A stretch of 42,219 nucleotides of DNA from JAVXAG01 sp036660615 (GCA_036660615.1 JAVXAG010000002.1:1-42219); one strand, 5' to 3'; shown: positions 14,756 to 23,560, counted from the stretch's first letter. The notes: generated from the letters alone by a model not told the origin. Numbers and translations: made by a program.

Positions 14756-14771
14756 GTTAGCCAATACTAAC
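14756..14771. promoter_or_regulatory. DtxR-type operator box 3 (GTTAG-ccaata-CTAAC)
   Basis: Perfect 5-6-5 inverted repeat extended by one more pair (G...C), centre 33 bp from box 2, inside the feoA leader. Confidence 0.82.
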
Positions 14772-14803
14772 CACTCAAGAAGCGGCCAGAAGGGAGTATA
14801 AAA

Positions 14804-15037
14804 ATGAGAACATTAAAATATGTTAAAGTTGGAGATACAGTAACAGTAGAAAAGGTATTCGGTCAGGGGCCATTAAAGCGTAGAATTATGGATATGGGAA
14901 TAACACCAGGAACAAAGCTAAGACTAAGAAAGATGGCACCGCTGGGAGATCCAATGGAAATAACCGTAAGAGGATATGAACTGACATTGCGGAAGGCAGA
15001 CGCAGATATGATACAAATCAAAGAAATGGAGAGCTAG
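14804..15037 (+). CDS. feoA: Ferrous iron transport protein A
   Basis: This 77-residue single-domain protein has the FeoA SH3-like fold: GDTVTVEKVFGQGPLKRRIMDMG, then GTKLRLRKMAPLGDPMEI and the typical end RKADADMIQI. FeoA is a cytoplasmic partner of FeoB needed for iron uptake. AGAAGGGAG precedes the ATG. It starts the feoAB operon, with feoB 1 bp after its stop. The leader holds three DtxR-type boxes, so it is expected to be repressed when iron is plentiful. Confidence 0.94.
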   Translation: MRTLKYVKVGDTVTVEKVFGQGPLKRRIMDMGITPGTKLRLRKMAPLGDPMEITVRGYELTLRKADADMIQIKEMES

Positions 15038-15038
15038 A

Positions 15039-16955
15039 ATGAAATACAGAATCGCATTAGCAGGGAACCCAAATAGTGGCAAAACCACATTGTTTAATAG
15101 GCTTACTGGTTCAAATCAGTTTGTGGGCAATTGGCCAGGAGTTACAGTAGAGAAAAAAACAGGGTTGCTTTGTAATAATAAAGAAATAGAGATAATTGAC
15201 TTGCCTGGAGTATATTCACTTTCAACATATACACTGGAAGAAAAGGTCGCAAAGAAGTTTTTAATAGAAGAAAAACCAGATGTGATTCTAAATATTGTCG
15301 ATGGAACAAATTTGGAAAGAAGCTTGTATTTGACGACTCAACTTATGGAACTTGGCATTCCAGTTGTAGTTGCAGTAAATATGTTTGACACCATGGAGAA
15401 AAAAGGGAATCGCTTGAATCTGCAAAAACTTGAGAATGCTCTTGGTTGCAAGGCAGTAAACATTTCAGCCATTAATGGAACAGGGGTAAATGTTGCAATT
15501 GATTTAGCTACTCACAAAGATAACCTTGTCTGGAAAAATACTAACATCTCTTTTGACGAAAGTATTTCTGAGGACGAGGGGATTAGTAAGAGATATGAGT
15601 TTATAGACAAAATTGTAATGGAAAGTTTAACATTAAATAAAAAGAACGGTAAGACAACTACAGAAAAAATTGATGAGTTTCTTACAAACAGATGGTTGGC
15701 ATTGCCAATATTTGCAGTAATAATGTTTATGGTATATTTCATTTCTATTACTATAGTCGGCGGGCCAATTACGGACTGGGTAAACGACGTGTTCTTCGGT
15801 GAAATTGTAACCAATGGGGCAACAGATTTTTTGACATCAATTAGTGCAGCGCCTTGGTTAATTGGATTGATTGTCAATGGAGTTATTGCAGGGGTTGGCG
15901 GCGTATTGGGATTTCTTCCACAATTATTAATGCTGTTTTTCTTGCTAGCCCTATTAGAAGGATCAGGATATATGGCAAGAGTTGCCTTTATTTTGGATAG
16001 AATCTTTTCGGGATTTGGGCTTTCTGGAAAATCTTTTATACCCATGCTCATAGGTACGGGTTGTAGTGTTCCAGGTATTATGGCATCGAGAACCATAGAA
16101 AACCACAGCGAAAGAAAAATGACGATAATTACTACCAGCTTTATTCCATGTAGCGCAAAACTGCCAATAATTGCTCTTATAGCAGCTAGTGTATTTGATG
16201 GGGCATGGTGGGTAGCACCAAGTGGATACTTTATCGGAATAAGTGCAGTTCTTGTTTCGGGACTTCTACTAAAGAAAACAAAGATGTTTGCAGGGGAACA
16301 ATCACCTTTTATTATGGAACTTCCCGACTATCATATGCCGACTTTGATAAATTTGCTAAAGAGTACTTGGGATAGAGGCTGGTCTTTTGTAAAAAAGGCA
16401 GGGACTATAATATTGTTATCATCAATGGCAATATGGTTTTTATCCAACTTCGGATGGGTTGACGGAAAATTTGAAATGGTTTCAGACTTGAGTCAGGGAT
16501 TACTTGCCAGTATCGGATCGGTTGTTGCTGTAGTCTTTGCTCCACTTGGATTTGGCACTTGGGAGGCAACTGTGGCAACCATTACGGGGCTTATTGCCAA
16601 GGAAAACATAGTGGGAACGTTAGGAGTTCTCTACGGAAGTGCAGGCATAGGAAGTCAATTTACTTCTCTTGCAGCCTATTCGTTTATGACATTTAATCTT
16701 CTGTGTGTGCCTTGCTTTGCAGCAGTCGGAGCTATTAGCAGAGAAATGAACAATAAAAAATGGACATTGTTTGCAATAGCATACCAAACAGGTTTTGCAT
16801 ACTTGGTAGCATTCTTGATAAACAATGCAGGAAAGGGATACTGGATTGTAGTAATAGTTATAATAATTGTAATTCGATTGATAAAAGATAAAAAAGATCA
16901 TAAAGGTTGCTCAGGAAACTGTGGCTCATGTAGTGGCTGTAGTAGTCACAGGTAA
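15039..16955 (+). CDS. feoB: Ferrous iron transporter FeoB with Cys-rich tail
   Basis: This 638-residue protein has an N-terminal G domain with G1 GNPNSGKT (9-16), G3 DLPG and G4 NMFD, a helical regulatory linker, then the Gate-containing membrane domain (GTGCSVPGIMASR, and FIPCSAKLPI with the conserved Cys). It moves Fe2+ into the cell. The C-terminus ends in a Cys cluster, with Cys at 624, 628, 631 and 634 (pattern CX3CX2CX2C). Some bacteria that lack FeoC have a similar tail, perhaps for metal or an Fe-S cluster. No feoC is seen here. It is convergent with the next gene, 4 bp away. Confidence 0.94.
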   Translation: MKYRIALAGNPNSGKTTLFNRLTGSNQFVGNWPGVTVEKKTGLLCNNKEIEIIDLPGVYSLSTYTLEEKVAKKFLIEEKPDVILNIVDGTNLERSLYLTTQLMELGIPVVVAVNMFDTMEKKGNRLNLQKLENALGCKAVNISAINGTGVNVAIDLATHKDNLVWKNTNISFDESISEDEGISKRYEFIDKIVMESLTLNKKNGKTTTEKIDEFLTNRWLALPIFAVIMFMVYFISITIVGGPITDWVNDVFFGEIVTNGATDFLTSISAAPWLIGLIVNGVIAGVGGVLGFLPQLLMLFFLLALLEGSGYMARVAFILDRIFSGFGLSGKSFIPMLIGTGCSVPGIMASRTIENHSERKMTIITTSFIPCSAKLPIIALIAASVFDGAWWVAPSGYFIGISAVLVSGLLLKKTKMFAGEQSPFIMELPDYHMPTLINLLKSTWDRGWSFVKKAGTIILLSSMAIWFLSNFGWVDGKFEMVSDLSQGLLASIGSVVAVVFAPLGFGTWEATVATITGLIAKENIVGTLGVLYGSAGIGSQFTSLAAYSFMTFNLLCVPCFAAVGAISREMNNKKWTLFAIAYQTGFAYLVAFLINNAGKGYWIVVIVIIIVIRLIKDKKDHKGCSGNCGSCSGCSSHR

Positions 16956-16959
16956 TACT

Positions 16960-17904
16960 TTAGTAATAATATGACATTAAAAAACCAGCAATAAGTGGAA
17001 TTGTAATAAGTGATGTAAAAGTGGTCAGTGACACTGCTTCTGCCAGAGTTTGGGCGTTTTTCCCGTCTTGTTCAGCAATGGCAACAGGGGCAACTGCTGT
17101 TGGAAAAGCGGAGGCAAATATAAGGATTACTTTTACGTCAGTGTATAAAAAATCCAGTTGATTTACTATGAGAAATGTAATTACTGGTATGATAAACATA
17201 GAAGCAATGTTGGTGAATATCAAATATTTATTTAGCAAAATGCTTTTTATGTCACTGGAACCAAGCTGCATACCGACAACTATCATTGAAATAGGAATAG
17301 TTGCGTCACTTAATAATTGAATAATTTCATCAATCATTGCAGGTGGCTTTATAGACAATATAAGCATGACAAATCCTAGAATAACAGCAAACATACAGAT
17401 ATTGCACATGGATTTTACTATATCTTTTAATTTTGGTTTTACATGGCCACCGATGTTTAAAATTGGTGAGACAAAGCCGTATATGTATACTGTCAATAAA
17501 ATATTGTGCATAACCATTAGATAAAAAATATCGTCGCCAAAGATTGCCTTTGTAACAGGAAAACCCATAAAACCACTGTTAATACTGGTTATGGCTATTA
17601 TGTACATACCCCAATCTGCTTTGGGTTTGTATTTTAGAAACTTTACAAAATAGTAGGCCATAATGCTTGTAACCAAGAAAAATACGGCTGCGCCAATCAT
17701 AACTTGGACTGTAGATAAAAAAATGCTACTGGTCAATTCTTTTGAATAGATAGAAGAAATAATCATACAAGGTGATGTTATGTACAATAGTAAATTTGTA
17801 ATGTGTGGTCTTGCCTCATCGGGCAGGATCTTTTTTTTGTTTGCTATAAAGCCAACGAGTATTAATATAAAGATTACTAGAACCTTACTAAAAACTGCCA
17901 ACAT
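16960..17904 (-). CDS. AEC-family transporter (auxin efflux carrier / malate permease-like)
   Basis: This 314-residue protein has about ten predicted membrane helices with the AEC two-bundle arrangement: GFIANKKKILPDEA after helix 1, a central hydrophilic linker (GGHVKPKLKDIVKS), and the conserved second half (PISMIVVGMQLG, FPTAVAPVAIAEQDG). Members carry malate, lactate or other organic anions. AGAGGT lies 9 bases before the start. It is divergent from the CoA-transferase gene, so both may serve organic-acid metabolism. The substrate is not determinable. Confidence 0.88.
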   Translation of the reverse strand: MLAVFSKVLVIFILILVGFIANKKKILPDEARPHITNLLLYITSPCMIISSIYSKELTSSIFLSTVQVMIGAAVFFLVTSIMAYYFVKFLKYKPKADWGMYIIAITSINSGFMGFPVTKAIFGDDIFYLMVMHNILLTVYIYGFVSPILNIGGHVKPKLKDIVKSMCNICMFAVILGFVMLILSIKPPAMIDEIIQLLSDATIPISMIVVGMQLGSSDIKSILLNKYLIFTNIASMFIIPVITFLIVNQLDFLYTDVKVILIFASAFPTAVAPVAIAEQDGKNAQTLAEAVSLTTFTSLITIPLIAGFLMSYYY

Positions 17905-17978
17905 TGTAAATGACCTCTTTCTTCCAATGGAATAAAGAAAATTATATCACAGTAACATATGGAAATAAACAACCAATG

Positions 17979-18007
17979 TTGAAAAAATATGCAATTGATA
18001 ATATAAT
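17979..18007 (+). promoter_or_regulatory. Promoter of the CoA-transferase gene
   Basis: TTGAAA (17979-17984), 17-bp spacer, TATAAT (18002-18007), 34 bp before the start codon. Confidence 0.78.
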
Positions 18008-18041
18008 GATTTAAAACAAGTGATGACAAAGAGGTATATGT

Positions 18042-19334
18042 ATGTTTGAAAAAGAGTATGAAGCAAAGAAATTGACTATAGACCAATGTATCAAAACTAT
18101 AAAAAGTGATGATAAAATCTTTATTGGACTTTATGGCGGAGAGCCTACAGCCATTATGAGAGAAATACACAAGGTAGCGCCTCAATTGAAAAACGTTGAA
18201 ATTTGGAAGGCAACGGATATGGAAGACTTTCCGGTTTTTCTTGACGATTCATTAAAAGGCCATATTGATATGCGCTCAATTTTCTATGGGAAAACTGCAC
18301 GAAAAATCCAGAATCAAAAAAGAACTGATTATTTACCCAATGATTTACACAATGTTATGAAACTAAAAAACCAATACCAGCCTTGCAATATATTTATGGT
18401 TAAGGTAGCCCCTATGGATGAGAATGGATTCTTTTCGCTAGGAAGCTGGGTGCAAATCGAAAGAGATGCAATGGATGCCGCTGAAACTATAATTTTTGAA
18501 GTAAATAGTCAAGTTCCTAGGGTTAACGGTGATACAAAAGTTCACATAAATGATATCGACTTTATAGTTGAGGCAGAAACTGGCATGCCTGATTTTCCAC
18601 CAATAAGTTACACTGATGTAGATCAGCTTATAGGAGAGAATGTTGCAACCCTAATAAGTGATGGCGATTGTATTCAACTTGGAATTGGAGGGACATCAAA
18701 TGTGGTGGCGTTAAACCTTTTGGGGAAGCGGGATCTGGGGATACATTCTGAGATGTTTACGGATTCAATGATGGAGCTAATGGAAAAAGGTGTAATTAAT
18801 AACAGTAAAAAGACTATCCACAAAGATGTGGGAATAGTATCTTTTGCTTGGGGCAGTGACCAACTATACAGATTCCTTGATGAAAATAAGCAGATAGAGT
18901 TTAGGAGAAGCTCATATGTAAATAACCCATTTATTATTGCACAGAATGACAATATGGTATCTATAAATACTACAATGCAGGTGGACTTAACTGGACAGGT
19001 ATGCAGTGAAAGTATTGGGCCACTCCATTATAGTGGAGCAGGAGGTGCATTTGATTTTGCATATGGTGCTTTACATTCAAATGGTGGCAAGGGAATAATA
19101 GCAATGTCTTCTACGGCAAAGAATGGAACAGTATCACGTATTCAACCTATGTTAAGAGAAGGTGCAGCAGTAACTATTACAAGAAATGTTGTGGATAATG
19201 TTGTGACAGAGTATGGAGTTGCAAAATTAAGGGGAAGGACAATTAGAGAGAGAACCAAGAATCTAATAAGTATTGCCCATCCAGACTTTAGAAAAGATTT
19301 GGAAAGAGAAGCACAGTATTTGTTGCTTTGGTAA
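18042..19334 (+). CDS. Acetyl-CoA hydrolase/transferase family CoA-transferase (butyryl- or 4-hydroxybutyrate-type)
   Basis: This 430-residue protein has both CoA-transferase halves: an N-terminal domain (GLYGGEPTAIMREI) and a C-terminal domain with IQLGIGGTSNVVALNLL, the likely catalytic Glu237 in IHSEMFTDSMMEL, and GAGGAFDFAYGA. Enzymes of this group exchange CoA between acetate and butyryl-, 4-hydroxybutyryl- or propionyl-CoA through a glutamyl-CoA intermediate, typically in the last step of fermentation. It has its own promoter and an AAAGAGG site. A branched-chain amino-acid carrier follows 46 bp later, which may mean it works on acyl-CoAs from amino-acid breakdown. Substrate assignment by sequence is uncertain. 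Confidence 0.88.
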   Translation: MFEKEYEAKKLTIDQCIKTIKSDDKIFIGLYGGEPTAIMREIHKVAPQLKNVEIWKATDMEDFPVFLDDSLKGHIDMRSIFYGKTARKIQNQKRTDYLPNDLHNVMKLKNQYQPCNIFMVKVAPMDENGFFSLGSWVQIERDAMDAAETIIFEVNSQVPRVNGDTKVHINDIDFIVEAETGMPDFPPISYTDVDQLIGENVATLISDGDCIQLGIGGTSNVVALNLLGKRDLGIHSEMFTDSMMELMEKGVINNSKKTIHKDVGIVSFAWGSDQLYRFLDENKQIEFRRSSYVNNPFIIAQNDNMVSINTTMQVDLTGQVCSESIGPLHYSGAGGAFDFAYGALHSNGGKGIIAMSSTAKNGTVSRIQPMLREGAAVTITRNVVDNVVTEYGVAKLRGRTIRERTKNLISIAHPDFRKDLEREAQYLLLW

Positions 19335-19355
19335 AAAAAATGTAGGTTATATTTT

Positions 19356-19376
19356 CATAGTATGGCAAATACTATG
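19356..19376 (+). promoter_or_regulatory. Hairpin immediately upstream of brnQ start
   Basis: CATAGTAT-ggcaa-ATACTATG is a perfect 8-bp stem ending 4 bases before the brnQ ATG, in the place where a ribosome site would be. There is no T-run, so it is not an ordinary terminator. Confidence 0.55.
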
Positions 19377-19380
19377 TCTT

Positions 19381-20640
19381 ATGAGAGAGAAAACGTTAAA
19401 AGATATAATAATAATAGGCTTAGCACTTTTTGCCATGTTTTTTGGAGCAGGTAACTTGATTTTCCCTCCCTATTTAGGGGAGATTTCAGGGGATAAATGG
19501 GTGCTAGGCTTTTTTTGCTATTTTATAGCCGATGTGGGATTGGCAATCTTAGCCATTATTGCCCTTTTGAGAAAAAGGAATGCTTCAATAGAAGGACTTG
19601 TAGAACGGATACCAGCATTACCTGGAATGGTCCTAGCAATTACCACAGAGCTTTGTATGGGGCCGTTACTGGCAATTCCTAGGACAGCGGCTACGACTTT
19701 TGAAATGGCCATTTTGCCATTTATGCCTAATATGAACTCATGGATTTTTGGGGCTATATTTTTCTCAGTGACGTTGTTGCTTGTCCTAAACCCTACAACC
19801 GTAGTAGATATCATCGGCAAATATCTTACCCCTATATTGGTTATCTTTATTTTTTCTCTTTTAATAATAGGTATAATTAGTCCAATAGGAGAAATAGGTC
19901 AGGGGATTTCGTATAATGTGAAGAAAGACGGAATACTTCTAGGATATCAAACCATGGATGTAATTGGAGCAATTGTTTTGATAACTTTGATTATTTCTAC
20001 TGCAAAGGATAAGGGATATAGAGATAGGAAAAAAATGATACGAGTTGTGCTGAAAGCCAGCTTTTTGGCAGCAGCATTACTTTTTGTTATTTATGGCGGA
20101 CTGACATATTTGGGAGCTACAACCTCGTTAAAAGGGTACGAGAGTTTAAATCATTCTGCGCTGATTACTGCAATTACCCACGAATTAACATCAAAATATG
20201 GATTAATGATTTTGGGAGTAATAGTGACTTTTGCATGTTTGACCACAGCTGTGGGCATTGTATCGGCAGGGGCATCATTCTTTGAAAGAATCACAGGTGG
20301 CAAAATAAGTTATGGGATTATAGTAACGATTATTATTGGAATGAGCTATATTATTTCAAATATTGGACTAAGTAAAATCATCGATTTTTCAGAGCCGATT
20401 TTAAGTGTGATATATCCAATGCTATTGACATTGATATTTTTAACCTTTTTTGATAAGAAAATAAAAAATGACAACGTAATAAAAGGGGCAGTCGCAGGTG
20501 CATTTGTCACAAGTATATTTGTAACCCTAGATGCAAGAGGACTGCCATTTGAGTTTATAGATTATCTGCCGTTAAGCTCTATAGGGTTAGGATGGATAGT
20601 GCCGACTATACTAGGCGGTTTAATTGGTCGCCTTCTATAA
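19381..20640 (+). CDS. brnQ: Branched-chain amino-acid transport system II carrier (BrnQ/LIVCS)
   Basis: This 419-residue protein has about twelve membrane helices. It begins with the family hallmark (IIIIGLALFAMFFGAGNLIFPP, split in helix 1) and has the conserved ELCMGPLLAIPRTAATTFE. It is a Na+ or H+ coupled carrier for Leu, Ile and Val, complementing the LIV ABC system at 4550-9054. The ATG at 19381 is the only start that gives the family N-terminus, but no Shine-Dalgarno sequence is visible, and a hairpin fills that position. Its last 35 bases overlap the convergent dehydrogenase gene. Confidence 0.9.
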   Translation: MREKTLKDIIIIGLALFAMFFGAGNLIFPPYLGEISGDKWVLGFFCYFIADVGLAILAIIALLRKRNASIEGLVERIPALPGMVLAITTELCMGPLLAIPRTAATTFEMAILPFMPNMNSWIFGAIFFSVTLLLVLNPTTVVDIIGKYLTPILVIFIFSLLIIGIISPIGEIGQGISYNVKKDGILLGYQTMDVIGAIVLITLIISTAKDKGYRDRKKMIRVVLKASFLAAALLFVIYGGLTYLGATTSLKGYESLNHSALITAITHELTSKYGLMILGVIVTFACLTTAVGIVSAGASFFERITGGKISYGIIVTIIIGMSYIISNIGLSKIIDFSEPILSVIYPMLLTLIFLTFFDKKIKNDNVIKGAVAGAFVTSIFVTLDARGLPFEFIDYLPLSSIGLGWIVPTILGGLIGRLL

Positions 20641-21517
20641 AACTTTTTAGATTAGCCGCACAAGTGTTAATTACAGCCAGGCGAGCTTCTTTTGTAGTCC
20701 ACGCAATATGTGGTGTAAGTATACAGTTTTGCGCTCCAACCAGTGGATTAGGATTGCTTGGTGGTTCTTTTGTCAGTACATCAACTGCGGCACCAGCTAG
20801 TTTTCCGGAGTTAAGTGCTTCCGCTAAGTCGTTTTCGTTAATCAAAGCACCACGAGATGCATTTATAAGAAAAGCACCATCTTTCATTTGAGAGATAAAC
20901 TCCTTATTTATAAATCCTTTATTTTCTGCCGTTGCAGGACAATGCAAAGAAATAATGTCGGATTTTATAGTAGCTGCCTTATCTCGGCTATAAATATTTA
21001 CTTTCATAGAAAAGGCTTCTGCAATTTCGGCTATTCTTTTACCGATGTTACCGTAACCGATAATTCCAAGGCTTTTTCCATTTAGTTGAAATAATGGATT
21101 TCCTACAAAAGTAAAATCAGGGCTGGTGTACCATTTTCCATCTTTTACTGAAGCATTATAATTACCTACACTATTTGTCAGTTCGAGAAGCAGTGCAAAA
21201 GTGTGTTGGGCTACAGACTCAGTTGAATATGCAGGGACATTGCAAACGGCAATATTCCGTTCCTTTGCCCCATTGATATCTATGTTATCAAAGCCTGTTG
21301 CAGTTACACCTATAAATTTTAGGTTTGGACATTGATCCATTAGATCACTGGTTATACTATACTTGCTGACAAATATAGCATCGGAATCACCAATATAAGT
21401 TGCTAATTCACTTTTAGGACATCTGTCATTGACTGTCAAAGAACCTAGATTTTCAATAGGTGTCCATGTAAGATCTCCGGGGTTTATTGAATACCCGTCT
21501 AAAATTGTTATTTTCAT
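20606..21517 (-). CDS. D-isomer-specific 2-hydroxyacid dehydrogenase
   Basis: This 303-residue NAD-dependent dehydrogenase has a Rossmann motif GIIGYGNIGKRIAE, catalytic Arg in NASRGALIN, Glu in the DVLTKEPP region and His in TPHIAWTTKEA. This places it with hydroxypyruvate reductase and related glycerate dehydrogenases; (R)-2-hydroxyisocaproate dehydrogenase of Stickland fermenters is a relative. It is slightly short: the loop after the nucleotide-binding motif (YSRDKAATIKSDIISLHCP) is tighter than in most homologues. The start follows GGAGG. Its end overlaps brnQ by 35 bp tail to tail. A role in reducing a 2-oxo acid is sure by family; the actual acid is unknown. Confidence 0.87.
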   Translation of the reverse strand: MKITILDGYSINPGDLTWTPIENLGSLTVNDRCPKSELATYIGDSDAIFVSKYSITSDLMDQCPNLKFIGVTATGFDNIDINGAKERNIAVCNVPAYSTESVAQHTFALLLELTNSVGNYNASVKDGKWYTSPDFTFVGNPLFQLNGKSLGIIGYGNIGKRIAEIAEAFSMKVNIYSRDKAATIKSDIISLHCPATAENKGFINKEFISQMKDGAFLINASRGALINENDLAEALNSGKLAGAAVDVLTKEPPSNPNPLVGAQNCILTPHIAWTTKEARLAVINTCAANLKSFIEGDQLNRLV

Positions 21518-21597
21518 AGATTAAACCTCCATATAGGATTACAAGTGATAAAATCAAACTTGACCTAGTATTTTACAATAACAGTATAGCATAAAAG

Positions 21598-21627
21598 TTG
21601 GAAAAAAATTCACATTTGTGCTATACT
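21598..21627 (+). promoter_or_regulatory. Probable promoter of the mntP operon
   Basis: TTGGAA, 18-bp spacer, TATACT, about 35 bp before mntP. The leader is too short for a yybP-ykoY manganese riboswitch. Confidence 0.5.
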
Positions 21628-21661
21628 TATTATAAGTATTTTTTTTAGAAAGCGAGACATA

Positions 21662-22210
21662 ATGGGACTACTAGAGATAGCTATTTTGGGTGTTGGTCTT
21701 GCTATGGATGCGGTAGCAGTATCTATGACAAATGGGATGGTCTATAAGGATTTGAGAGCAAAACAATACATATTAATGCCTCTTTTCTTTGGAGTATTTC
21801 AGGGGACAATGCCTTTGATTGGATTTTATGCAGGAAATATTTTTGCAGACATAATAACAAAATATGGTGGTATCGTAATATTTATCATATTAGGGTTTAT
21901 TGGTGGCAAAATGTTAATGGACGGCATAAAACAAAAGAAAGAAAGCAATACATACAAAAAACAATTGACAATTGGAGTACTAATATTTCAAGCTATTGCA
22001 ACTAGCATAGATGCTTTTGCAGTAGGTGTGGGATTTTGTGCAGTGAGAGTAGATATAATTCCAGCTACAGTAATTATCGCAGCGATAACGGCAATTCTAG
22101 TCGTCATGGCGATAATAATAGGGAAAAAGTTTGGAGATTTACTTGAGAATAAAGCCGAGATATTTGGTGGAATAATTTTGATATTAATAGGCATAAAAGC
22201 ACTTATATAG
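21662..22210 (+). CDS. mntP: Manganese efflux protein MntP
   Basis: This 182-residue protein has six membrane helices made of two repeated halves. Each half has the Asp-containing motif of the MntP family: GLAMDAVAVSM in the first and ATSIDAFAVGVGF in the second. It exports Mn2+. The ribosome site is weak (AAGCGAG). RNase PH begins 13 bp after its stop, so mntP heads a short operon with rph and rdgB. No Mn riboswitch or DtxR-type box is present upstream. Confidence 0.9.
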   Translation: MGLLEIAILGVGLAMDAVAVSMTNGMVYKDLRAKQYILMPLFFGVFQGTMPLIGFYAGNIFADIITKYGGIVIFIILGFIGGKMLMDGIKQKKESNTYKKQLTIGVLIFQAIATSIDAFAVGVGFCAVRVDIIPATVIIAAITAILVVMAIIIGKKFGDLLENKAEIFGGIILILIGIKALI

Positions 22211-22223
22211 AGAGAGGAAAACA

Positions 22224-22940
22224 ATGAGAGAAGACAGAAGATTGGATGAGATAAGGCCAATAAAAATTACAAATAACTATTTAATCAGTCCGGCAGGTTC
22301 GGTACTTATAGAAATGGGAAACACAAAGGTGATTTGTACTGCAACGGTTGAAAATTCAACGGCAAGACATCTAGCTGGCACAGGTCAAGGATGGATAACG
22401 GCTGAATACGGAATGTTGCCAGGTTCAACTGGTACAAGAAAAAGAAGAGATTCCTCAAAAGGTAAAGTGGACGGTAGATCCATGGAAATACAAAGATTAA
22501 TTGGGAGATCATTACGTTCAGTAGTTGATATGAACAAACTAGGAGAGAAAACTATTTGGATTGACTGCGATGTAATTCAAGCTGATGGGGGAACAAGAAC
22601 TGCTTCCATTACCGGAGCTTTTGTCGCAATGGTAGAAGCTATGAAATGGATGAAATCTGAGGGAATGATAGAAGAAATTCCAATAACCAGTTTTGTGTCA
22701 GCAATTAGTGTAGGAATAGTTGATGATGAAAGACTTGTTGATTTGAAATATGATGAAGATTCTAATGCCAAAGTCGATATGAATGTAGTAATGACCGACA
22801 AAGGTGAATATATTGAAATACAGGGAACTGGAGAAGAAGCACCTTTTACTGCGGAGGATTTGACTCAGTTGCTAGCTCTTGCACACAAGGGCTGTGAAGA
22901 TTTACACGTAGAACAGAAAAAAATAATTGGCGAAATTTAA
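22224..22940 (+). CDS. rph: Ribonuclease PH
   Basis: This 238-residue protein has RNase PH hallmarks: MREDRRLDEIRPIKI at the start, TEYGMLPGST-like AEYGMLPGSTGTRKRRD, and IQADGGTRTASITGA with the phosphate-binding Arg. It trims tRNA 3' ends by phosphorolysis. It is followed 17 bp later by rdgB, a very common pair in Firmicutes, and preceded by mntP. Confidence 0.96.
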   Translation: MREDRRLDEIRPIKITNNYLISPAGSVLIEMGNTKVICTATVENSTARHLAGTGQGWITAEYGMLPGSTGTRKRRDSSKGKVDGRSMEIQRLIGRSLRSVVDMNKLGEKTIWIDCDVIQADGGTRTASITGAFVAMVEAMKWMKSEGMIEEIPITSFVSAISVGIVDDERLVDLKYDEDSNAKVDMNVVMTDKGEYIEIQGTGEEAPFTAEDLTQLLALAHKGCEDLHVEQKKIIGEI

Positions 22941-22957
22941 TTAAGAAGGATGGAACT

Positions 22958-23554
22958 ATGGAAACGATAATAGCTGCCTCAAGGAATCAGCACAAGATTG
23001 TTGAGATTGAGGCAATAACAAAGAAATTTGGAATGAATGTAATATCAAGGGATGATGCAGGTATACCCAAGATAGAAATAGAAGAAGATGGAGAGACATT
23101 TGAAGAGAACTCATACAAAAAAGCATTTGAAATAATGAAACTTAGTGGGAAAACTACTATTGCGGATGATTCAGGCTTGATGGTTGATTACATTGGTGGT
23201 GCTCCAGGGGTTTATTCAGCAAGATTTGCAGGAGAAGACCAGAATGACCAAAAAAACAACGAAAAGTTACTTACACTTTTGGAGGACGTTCCTTATAGAG
23301 AACGGAGAGCAAAGTTTGTGGCAGTTATTACTATGATGTTCCCTGATGGCGAAGCGTTAGTGGCAAGAGGCGAGTGTGAAGGCCATATTATAACAGAAAT
23401 GGTTGGAGAAAACGGTTTTGGATATGATTCGCTATTTGTACCAAAACAGTATGAAAGAACTTTTGCACAGCTTACATCAGAGGAAAAAAACAAGATTAGT
23501 CACAGAGCATTAGCTCTTATGGAATTAGAAAAATTGCTTCAAGAAAGGAAATGA
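22958..23554 (+). CDS. rdgB: Non-canonical purine NTP pyrophosphatase (RdgB/HAM1)
   Basis: This 198-residue protein carries the Ham1 motifs: ASRNQHKIVEIEAI near the start, ADDSGLMVDYIGGAPGVYSARFAGE in the middle, and GFGYDSLFVP and SHRALA at the end. It hydrolyses ITP, dITP and XTP to protect nucleic acids. An AAGGA site is 8 bases before the ATG. It is co-transcribed with rph. Confidence 0.95.
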   Translation: METIIAASRNQHKIVEIEAITKKFGMNVISRDDAGIPKIEIEEDGETFEENSYKKAFEIMKLSGKTTIADDSGLMVDYIGGAPGVYSARFAGEDQNDQKNNEKLLTLLEDVPYRERRAKFVAVITMMFPDGEALVARGECEGHIITEMVGENGFGYDSLFVPKQYERTFAQLTSEEKNKISHRALALMELEKLLQERK

Positions 23555-23560
23555 TTTTCT

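Noticed and set aside
21518..21661. Possible yybP-ykoY manganese riboswitch before mntP
   Set aside because: Predicted leader is only about 30 bases and shows none of the conserved loops.
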